6,902 nt of DNA from Deltaproteobacteria bacterium (GTDB lineage: Bacteria > Desulfobacterota > Binatia > UBA9968). Of the stretch, positions 1 to 5,583 are shown piece by piece; the stretch's first letter is position 1; each line of letters opens with the position of its first letter. The position numbers were made by a program, and so were the translations under genes. The notes below the pieces were generated by a model that saw only the letters and a program-made list of their open reading frames with translations, searched no databases and had not been told where the DNA came from. Location of the stretch: assembly GCA_023250495.1 (NCBI GenBank), contig JAHFAP010000168.1:1-6902 (forward strand), read 5' to 3'.

Positions 1-1253
1 CAGGCCGAATAGCGGGTCGGCATCGTGATGCGGAAGGTCGTTCCCTTCCCCACCTCGCTTGCCACTTCCACCTTGCCATGAAGCAGGTTGAGCAGCTTCT
101 TCGCTATGGCCAGGCCCAGGCCCACGCCGCCGAGGCCCCGGGCCGGCAATCCTTCCGCTTGCCGAAAAGGCTCGAAGATAAAAGGCAAAAACTCCTGCGG
201 AATGCCCACTCCCGTGTCCTTGACCTCGATCGCTACTTCCTCATCCGACCCAACGGGAGAGGCGGTGACCTGAACTTGACCCCGGTCTGTATATTTGACT
301 GCGTTGAAAACGATGTTGCTGAGAATCTCTTTGACCTTCATCCGGTCGGTCTTCAGAGCCGGAAGCGAGCCCTCTATCGCCCAGGAGAGCTCGACGGCTT
401 TACCGCTCAAGCCGATGCGGAACAACGACTCCAGCTCCGCCCACATCTCTTCGAGACGAAACTCCTCGACGCGGATGACAAATTGCCCGGCCTCGAAGCG
501 GGACAGATCCAAAAGGCTGCTCACCAGATTGAGCGCTTCCCCAGAATTGCGCAGAGCCGTCTCCAGGCACTTCCGCTGGCGGTCATTCATCTCGCCCACA
601 AAGCCGCCTAAAAGGAGATCCACGTTGCCGATCACGATGTTGATCGGAGTGCGCAGCTCGTGAGTCATGGTAGCGAGAAACTCCGCCTTCAGACGGCTCG
701 CCTCCCCCAGCTTGTCGTGCAGCGTTCTTACCTCCTGGATCAACTTGGCGTTGTCGATCATAACCGCAACCGGGCCGGCGAGCGCGGTGAGCATGTCGAG
801 CTCCTTGTCCCCGAAAGCTCCCGACCTCTTGCTCACCACCTCGATAACGCCCTTGAACTCGCCTCTCACCTTGAGCGGCACGCAGGCGATCGAGCGGGTC
901 TTAAAGCCGGTCATCTGGTCGACGCGTTTGGAAAAACGGCGCTCCCGACGCACGTCGGAAACAACCATCGGCAGCCCGGTTTCCGCCACGAACCCGGCGA
1001 TGCCTTCCCCCTTGGCCAACGTTATGTTTTTGAGCTGATCCGCCTTCTCGCCCAAGGCGATGAAGAAACTGAGGTTGCCATGTTCGCGGTCGGCGAGAAG
1101 AATAGACGAACCATCCGCTCCCATGATCGCCGAGGTAAAACGCATCGCCGTGGTCATAACCTCTTCCAAGGGCATCGAGGTGCCCATGAGGTCACCGATG
1201 TGGGCGAGGATTCGCACTTCGCTGTCTGCTTCTAGCGGATTCACGATGCTCAC
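1..1253 (-). CDS. GAF-domain sensor histidine kinase (C-terminal end at window edge)
   Basis: This is a cytoplasmic-looking sensor kinase that should autophosphorylate a histidine and pass the phosphate to an unseen response regulator. The 417 codons read here show a GAF sensory domain (about residues 18-170), a short helical linker (about 170-190), a HisKA dimerisation domain with the H-box MTHELRTPIN (phospho-acceptor His198), and an HATPase_c domain. The ATPase has an N-box (Asn313, Asn317), G1 DTGVGIP (346-352), F-box FEPFRQ (360-365), G2 GVGLGLAIAKKL (376-387) and G3 GKGTTF (402-407). No membrane segment or signal peptide is visible, so a soluble kinase sensing a small ligand or redox state through GAF is inferred. 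The GTG start at 1253 is chosen because it overlaps the proC stop as GTGA and follows AAAGGA by 6 nt; a second GTG lies at 1244. The frame is still open at base 1, with TG as the first two bases of the next codon. Since the G3 box is past, the true end is probably very near. The ligand and partner are unknown. Confidence 0.93.
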   Translation of the reverse strand, partial: MSIVNPLEADSEVRILAHIGDLMGTSMPLEEVMTTAMRFTSAIMGADGSSILLADREHGNLSFFIALGEKADQLKNITLAKGEGIAGFVAETGLPMVVSDVRRERRFSKRVDQMTGFKTRSIACVPLKVRGEFKGVIEVVSKRSGAFGDKELDMLTALAGPVAVMIDNAKLIQEVRTLHDKLGEASRLKAEFLATMTHELRTPINIVIGNVDLLLGGFVGEMNDRQRKCLETALRNSGEALNLVSSLLDLSRFEAGQFVIRVEEFRLEEMWAELESLFRIGLSGKAVELSWAIEGSLPALKTDRMKVKEILSNIVFNAVKYTDRGQVQVTASPVGSDEEVAIEVKDTGVGIPQEFLPFIFEPFRQAEGLPARGLGGVGLGLAIAKKLLNLLHGKVEVASEVGKGTTFRITMPTRYSA

Positions 1254-2068
1254 GACTGTTCCTTTCCCAGCGCTTGAGAGCGATAGGTCGCCTGCAGCAC
1301 GGCTTCCATCACGATCCCCCGCATGCCGCCCTTTTCTAAGGCGTAGAGTCCTGCGATCGTGGTTCCTCCGGGCGAGGTGACCTCATCTCTGAGCTGCCCA
1401 AGGTGCTTCCCGCTCTCGAGCGCCATGCGCGCGGAGCCGTAAACGGTCTGGCGCGCCAGCTTCAAAGCGACATCCCGATTAAGACCCACCTGAACCCCCC
1501 CATCAGCCAACGATTCGATAAAGAGAAATACATAGGCTGGCCCGCTGCCGCTGAGCCCGGTCACCGCATCTAAATACTTCTCCTCCAAGGGCAAAGCAAT
1601 CCCAAAACTGTTTAAAATCAACCCTACCCTTTCCAGGTCCCTTGCGGTCGCGTGCGCCCCGCCGGCATAGCAGGATGCCCCGGCGCCCACCACACAGGGA
1701 ATATTAGGCATGACTCGCACCACGCGAGCGCCCTTAGCCAAATTATTCTCGATCCGGGAGAGAGGAACGCCCGCTGCGACTGAGACTAAGAGTTTCGCTT
1801 TGCCCAATTTTTTTGCGACTTCTTTGATCACACGATCCACGATCTGGGGTTTGACCGCAAGGATCACGATATCCGCGAAGTCGCACGCTTTGCCGTTGTT
1901 CGGCGTAACCTCGATCCCAAGCTCTTTAGCAATGGACTGGCGCAGCGCCTTGCTCACGTCACTCGCCATCACTTGATCTTTACGCGCTAGACCGGCCCGG
2001 ATCACCCCGCGCACGATGGCGGAGCCTATCTTGCCCGCGCCGATGACGCCGATTTTTTCTTGCAGCAT
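1250..2068 (-). CDS. proC: Pyrroline-5-carboxylate reductase
   Basis: It catalyses the last step of proline synthesis, the NAD(P)H-dependent reduction of 1-pyrroline-5-carboxylate to L-proline, in the cytoplasm. The 272-residue product matches the family's usual size of about 270. The N-terminus has a Rossmann dinucleotide motif, GVIGAGKIG (7-15). The MPN motif (120-122), the segment TGLSGSGPAY (170-179) and the C-terminal ProC signature around VTSPGGTTIAGL (230-241) are all present, so the enzyme looks intact. I chose the ATG at 2068 because homologues begin just before the Rossmann motif and because AGGGG lies 7 nt upstream. In-frame ATGs at 2140 and 2095 would add 24 or 9 residues with no resemblance to the family. 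The stop overlaps the start of the downstream histidine kinase by 4 nt, indicating translational coupling. I see no convincing promoter of its own in the upstream 176-bp gap. Confidence 0.96.
   Translation of the reverse strand: MLQEKIGVIGAGKIGSAIVRGVIRAGLARKDQVMASDVSKALRQSIAKELGIEVTPNNGKACDFADIVILAVKPQIVDRVIKEVAKKLGKAKLLVSVAAGVPLSRIENNLAKGARVVRVMPNIPCVVGAGASCYAGGAHATARDLERVGLILNSFGIALPLEEKYLDAVTGLSGSGPAYVFLFIESLADGGVQVGLNRDVALKLARQTVYGSARMALESGKHLGQLRDEVTSPGGTTIAGLYALEKGGMRGIVMEAVLQATYRSQALGKEQS
1260..1265 (-). promoter_or_regulatory. Ribosome-binding site for the histidine kinase inside proC
   Basis: AAAGGA on the minus strand lies within the last codons of proC, 6 nt before the GTG at 1253. 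It supports the overlapping GTGA stop/start over the later GTG at 1244, and implies that ribosomes finishing proC could re-initiate on the kinase. Confidence 0.6.
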
Positions 2069-2075
2069 CGGTCTA

Positions 2076-2080
2076 CCCCT
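2076..2080 (-). promoter_or_regulatory. Ribosome-binding site deciding the proC start
   Basis: AGGGG on the minus strand lies 7 nt before the ATG at 2068. Together with the position of the Rossmann motif it favours this start over the upstream in-frame ATGs at 2095 and 2140. Confidence 0.6.
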
Positions 2081-2144
2081 AAGAGCCCTACTCATACGAA
2101 CATCAGAATCTTTGTGACATCCACTTTGTTTTCCGCTCATTCTA

Positions 2145-2190
2145 CCCTCACTCTAACCCTCTCCCTGCTAGGGAGAGGGAAGGGTGAGGG
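2145..2190. repeat. Two-part palindromic intergenic repeat (nested hairpin)
   Basis: The inner arms CCCTCTCCCT (2157-2166) and AGGGAGAGGG (2170-2179) are perfect 10-bp complements around a 3-nt loop. The outer arms CCCTCAC (2145-2151) and GTGAGGG (2184-2190) are perfect 7-bp complements, separated from the inner stem by a 5/4-nt internal loop. The transcript should therefore form a long, very stable hairpin. From memory, palindromes of this CCCTCAC...CCCTCTCCC form are dispersed between genes in many proteobacterial and related genomes, and they give spurious peptides such as LTLTLS...GRG. On the minus strand no T-run follows the stem, so it does not look like a standard intrinsic terminator for the large upstream gene. 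It could still attenuate transcription or protect the 3' end of that mRNA. Only one copy is in this window, so dispersal is not shown here. Confidence 0.8.
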
Positions 2191-2244
2191 ACAAAAAGCT
2201 TCGGCAAGGAGACGCGAACATAACACAATTAGGCACGTCTGTGA

Positions 2245-5200
2245 CTAATAGCGCTTCCCCAATTTTTTGAGTTCCTGCCACGCCTCCGCATCGTCGGAGC
2301 TGAACGCAAGAGCTTCGCGAAATTTCTGCTCCGCCTCGTTGATCTTCCCCGTCTTGGCCAGCGCGACGCCAAGGGAGCGCCGCCACTCGACATTCTTCCT
2401 CTTAAACCTCAGGGCGCGGCTGTAAGCGCTGGCGGCCTCCTCCCATAGCCCGAGCTTGGAATAGGTTTCGCCGAGGGCGCCGTACAGAGCGTCGGAATCC
2501 TCTCCCTTCTCTTTGGACCGCTCCAAAAATTCTTTGGCCTTTTCCATTTCCCCTTTAGCCAGGAACAGCCGGCCCCAGGCCAACAGGACCGCCGCATGAT
2601 CGGGTTGAATTCGTCGCGCCTGCTCGAACCACTTCTCGGCTTCGGCGAATTTGTTATAGTAAAGGGCGATTTTCCCCAATCCCAAATAGGGGAGGAGCTC
2701 TTTGCTTCCCATCTCAATCGCCTTAGCATAGATCACTTTCGCTTCGGCCAAATAGAAATCTCCGCTCAGACCGAGGATCGGCGCCAACGTCCGACGCGAA
2801 CGGGCCAGGGCGACCACGGCCGCTTTGGCCGCCTCGCCGCTCTTTTCGGCCTCGAGAAGAATTCTGGTTTTGAGCACATAGAAATCGGCATTGGATGGAT
2901 CCAACGCGATCGCGCGCTCCAGCTCCGCTAGAGCGCGGCTGTGCCAATCGTTGGCCTCATGGGCCTGAGCCAGATAAAAATGGCGCAGAGCCTCAGGGCC
3001 GGCGGCTACGTTCGATTTCAACCACGGGGCCTCAGTCAGAAAGGGGTCCATCAGTTTGCGGTTGAGCTCCGAGGTGGCGCGGCCGAGATTCTTGGGCGCC
3101 GAAAACTCAAGCTGAGCGCCGTCGTCCGTGTTCAGCGTCGCTCCCTCGCTGAAGGCCAACGCCGCATCCCGACCCATGCGGTAGAATCCAAGAGCCGCGT
3201 ACACGTCGGTCAGCCCCAGTTTTTCGAAATCCGCTTTGAGAGTCCTGTTTTTAGCGAAGACTTCCTTGAGCTGCGGGTAGCGGAACACCTGCTCCTTTTT
3301 GCTCCCGACCATAAGGAAATCGCTCTCCTTCATTCCCCAAGCCGTCATGTAAGGAAAGGCCTCCGCGAAGGTGCGAAAGACCATGCGAAAATCATCCGGC
3401 GACATAGAATAGTTGTGAAACCACTGGGCAAAGACCCCGTCCTCTTTGAGCTTCGACCTGACCGCTGCATAGAATTCCCGGGTGTAGAGGTTGGCGATGC
3501 CGGCAATCCAGGGATTGGAGGGCTCCGCGGTGATCACGTCATACACTTTGGGAGTGGCGAGAATATAGTTGCGGCCATCGGTCGGGATGAGCCGGACCCT
3601 TCGGTCTTCCAGAATCTTACCGTTGTAGTCATTGAAGAAAGAGGTCGCCTCGACCATAGCGGGCTCGATCTCGAGCACCTCGATCTCGCGGAAGGGAAAG
3701 GCGCCGACGGCCCTGGCCGTCATCCCAGTCCCCAGTCCGATCACAGCGGCCCTTTCCCCGCCCGGATGGAACAGCATGGGGATGTAACCGGTCATGAGCT
3801 GGCTCAAGGCATCGCCGTGAGAGCCGTCGATCTTGCCGTTCGTCCTGAAATAGCGGTAGTCACTGCCAACGCTCTGATGGACGCTGACCGTGGCGGTCAA
3901 GCCCTCGCGATAATAGAGCATGTCATCCCGGTGCATTTCTTCCAGGCGCAAGGAGTCTGTGTGCAGGCTCTCGTAGCGGTCGCTATACACCGTCACGCCG
4001 CTGGTCATGACAGACCGGTCCCAGCGCGGCGTCTTCAACGGAATCAATACCACCGCGGCGAGAACGGCCAAGCCGAGCGCGAAACGGGGCCTCGCGGACA
4101 GGCGAGGATCGACCACCACCAGGAACCAGCCGACGATGAGATTGAGGATCACGGCCAACATGATTGAGTTCTGTACGCCGATCAGCGGGATGAGAATAAA
4201 CCCTCCGGCAAACGCGCCCACGATGGCGCCGACGGTATTGGCCGCGTACGAGATCCCCACGCTGGTGCCCACACGGTAGAGGCTCTGCGTGAACAGGCGC
4301 GCGACCAGGGGAAAAGTCATTCCGAGGAGCAGCGTCGGCAGGAACATCACCATCCCCGAGGCCACCACCTGAGTGGCAAGAAACAGGTTGAAGGAATCGC
4401 CAAATCCATGCAGCAACCTGAGAAAGATGAGCGGGAGCTTCCCGAAGAGCGGAATCGTCGCCAGCGCGGTGAAGCCGACCAGAAGCTCGATCACGCCGAA
4501 TGTGCTGACCCGAACCTCCCGCTCTCCCATCCATCGGGCATAGAGAAAACCGCCCAGGGCGAGGCCGACAAGGAAGGTCATCAGCATCGTCGTAAAAGAA
4601 TAGATGGAGCTGCCGATGACCAGGGTCAGAGCGCGCGTCCAGGCATTCTCATAAACCAACGCCGCCATTCCGGAAAGACCGAAGGAGAGAAGCAGGGCCC
4701 AACCGAGATTAGAGGGCGCCGCTCCCGTGCCCGCATCAGCCTGCTCGGCCTCTTGCGCCCCGGCGACAGGCTCGCTCGACTCTTTGTCCCGCAGCCGGTC
4801 CACGATGATGATGACGACGGCGATTAAGAGATTGAGCGACGCGGCGACATGAACCGTCGCGCGCATGCCAAAGCTGGGAATCAGATAGTAACCCGAGACT
4901 GCGCAGCCCAGGACGGCCCCAAGCGTGTTGGTCCCGTAGAGGTCGCCCACCCGACGGCCGAGCTGGCTGAAGCTGCGCACAAAGAAGCGGCTGAGAAGCG
5001 GCAGTGTCGCCCCCATGAGCAGTGTAGGAAAAACGAGAAGAACGAACGATAGAAAAAACAACAGTAGGTTGAAGATAAAGGGATAGGCATCGTTGAGACC
5101 GAAAAGCGGAATGTAAATCAGCCGGCCTACTTGAAAAAGCCAGGGGACGACCAGACCGTAAATCCCGACCCCTGCCTCAAGGATGCCGTACAGCAGAAAA

Positions 5201-5433
5201 TCGTTTTTTCCGCGATCGGCGATGCGGCCGAAGAGATAGCTTCCGATGGCCAACCCTGCCATGAACGCGGCCAGCACCGTGGCAATGGCATACGTGGTGT
5301 TGCCAAAGATCTGCGTGAGCATGCGGGTCCACACCACCTCGTAGATCAGACCCGCGGCGCCTGACAAAAAGAAACAGATTAACGCGATCAAGAGCAGCCA
5401 ACTTTCCCGTGAGCGGCTAAAACCTGTTGTCAT
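2245..5433 (-). CDS. Membrane-fused spermidine-synthase-like protein with C-terminal TPR repeats
   Basis: The product is a 1062-residue fusion resembling bacterial 'fused MFS/spermidine synthase' proteins. Residues 11-467 hold about 13 hydrophobic segments: six (11-212), a hydrophilic linker (213-243), six more (244-442), and one extra (about 449-467). The two six-helix halves are internal duplicates offset by 230 residues. Residues about 480-790 form a spermidine-synthase-like Rossmann domain with the cofactor loop VIGLGTG (564-570), acidic strand end VLEIE (586-590), TDGR (618-621) and AEPSNPW (636-642). Residues about 814-1062 hold six or seven TPR-type helical hairpins, for example 814-850, 912-946, 947-979, 980-1014 and 1015-1048, suggesting protein binding. 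The usual spermidine synthase GGGDGG loop and catalytic aspartate are not kept (Asn640 stands at that place), so true aminopropyl transfer is doubtful. The biological role is unknown. The ATG at 5433 has only a weak purine-rich site (AGAAGAG), but it is followed at once by a short positive N-terminus and the first helix. The gene is divergent from the UbiD gene. Confidence 0.92.
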   Translation of the reverse strand: MTTGFSRSRESWLLLIALICFFLSGAAGLIYEVVWTRMLTQIFGNTTYAIATVLAAFMAGLAIGSYLFGRIADRGKNDFLLYGILEAGVGIYGLVVPWLFQVGRLIYIPLFGLNDAYPFIFNLLLFFLSFVLLVFPTLLMGATLPLLSRFFVRSFSQLGRRVGDLYGTNTLGAVLGCAVSGYYLIPSFGMRATVHVAASLNLLIAVVIIIVDRLRDKESSEPVAGAQEAEQADAGTGAAPSNLGWALLLSFGLSGMAALVYENAWTRALTLVIGSSIYSFTTMLMTFLVGLALGGFLYARWMGEREVRVSTFGVIELLVGFTALATIPLFGKLPLIFLRLLHGFGDSFNLFLATQVVASGMVMFLPTLLLGMTFPLVARLFTQSLYRVGTSVGISYAANTVGAIVGAFAGGFILIPLIGVQNSIMLAVILNLIVGWFLVVVDPRLSARPRFALGLAVLAAVVLIPLKTPRWDRSVMTSGVTVYSDRYESLHTDSLRLEEMHRDDMLYYREGLTATVSVHQSVGSDYRYFRTNGKIDGSHGDALSQLMTGYIPMLFHPGGERAAVIGLGTGMTARAVGAFPFREIEVLEIEPAMVEATSFFNDYNGKILEDRRVRLIPTDGRNYILATPKVYDVITAEPSNPWIAGIANLYTREFYAAVRSKLKEDGVFAQWFHNYSMSPDDFRMVFRTFAEAFPYMTAWGMKESDFLMVGSKKEQVFRYPQLKEVFAKNRTLKADFEKLGLTDVYAALGFYRMGRDAALAFSEGATLNTDDGAQLEFSAPKNLGRATSELNRKLMDPFLTEAPWLKSNVAAGPEALRHFYLAQAHEANDWHSRALAELERAIALDPSNADFYVLKTRILLEAEKSGEAAKAAVVALARSRRTLAPILGLSGDFYLAEAKVIYAKAIEMGSKELLPYLGLGKIALYYNKFAEAEKWFEQARRIQPDHAAVLLAWGRLFLAKGEMEKAKEFLERSKEKGEDSDALYGALGETYSKLGLWEEAASAYSRALRFKRKNVEWRRSLGVALAKTGKINEAEQKFREALAFSSDDAEAWQELKKLGKRY

Positions 5434-5474
5434 ATCGATCTCTTCTGGAACCCCCTTTCAAAAGTCTCCACGCA

Positions 5475-5484
5475 CTGATATCAG
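5475..5484. promoter_or_regulatory. 10-bp perfect palindrome in the divergent promoter region, possible operator
   Basis: CTGATATCAG is a perfect dyad that fully covers the candidate -10 element of the large fusion gene and lies about 100 bp upstream of the UbiD start. A regulator bound here could block transcription of the minus-strand gene. A 10-bp palindrome in 150 bp has an appreciable chance of occurring at random, so this is only a candidate site. Confidence 0.25.
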
Positions 5485-5503
5485 CCAATGGAATCGCTGT
5501 AAA
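5475..5503 (-). promoter_or_regulatory. Candidate sigma70-type promoter of the large membrane fusion gene
   Basis: On the minus strand TTTACA (5498-5503, 5 of 6 matches to TTGACA) and TATCAG (5475-5480, 4 of 6 to TATAAT) are separated by exactly 17 bp. Transcription would begin near 5468, leaving a leader of about 35 nt before the ATG at 5433. The match is reasonable, but the search space was about 150 bp and no expression data support it. Confidence 0.4.
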
Positions 5504-5569
5504 GAGACGTGCTTGAAATATCCTGGCCTTATAGCATACAAGACTTAGACGTTTCGAGCTAACGGATCA

Positions 5570-5576
5570 AAGGAGG
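5570..5576 (+). promoter_or_regulatory. Strong ribosome-binding site of the UbiD-family gene
   Basis: AAGGAGG lies 7 nt before the ATG at 5584 and is a full consensus Shine-Dalgarno sequence. It fixes the start at 5584 rather than the in-frame ATG at 5596, and suggests efficient translation. The large gene on the other side has a much weaker site. Confidence 0.8.
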
Positions 5577-5583
5577 GAACAAA

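Noticed and set aside
78..1235. Plus-strand open frames over the first 1.2 kb
   Set aside because: They are antisense to a histidine kinase frame that is continuous from 1253 to base 1 and contains every kinase motif in order.
2069..2140. Longer ProC with 24 extra N-terminal residues from the ATG at 2140
   Set aside because: The extension resembles no ProC N-terminus, and the ATG at 2068 has a well-spaced AGGGG and begins right before the Rossmann motif.
2145..2190. Standard rho-independent terminator for the large fusion gene
   Set aside because: The stem is strong, but on the minus strand it is followed by TTAGAGTGAGGG without a run of T, so it is listed as a repeat.
2060..2386. Short open frames on both strands across the proC upstream gap, with peptides such as LTLTLSLLGRG
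   Set aside because: These peptides are translations of the palindromic repeat, a common source of spurious gene calls.
2941..4167. 408-codon plus-strand open frame antisense to the large membrane fusion gene
   Set aside because: It lies wholly opposite a gene with clear domains, its translation has no recognisable motif and is rich in His, Arg and Gly as expected for the antisense of a GC-rich gene, and no ribosome-binding site stands out.
5513..5540. Plus-strand promoter for the UbiD gene using TTGAAA (5513-5518) and CATACA (5535-5540)
   Set aside because: The -35 matches 5 of 6, but the -10 only 3 of 6 with a 16-bp spacer; the better -10-like TATAGC (5530-5535) is too close to the -35. 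This is too weak to annotate.
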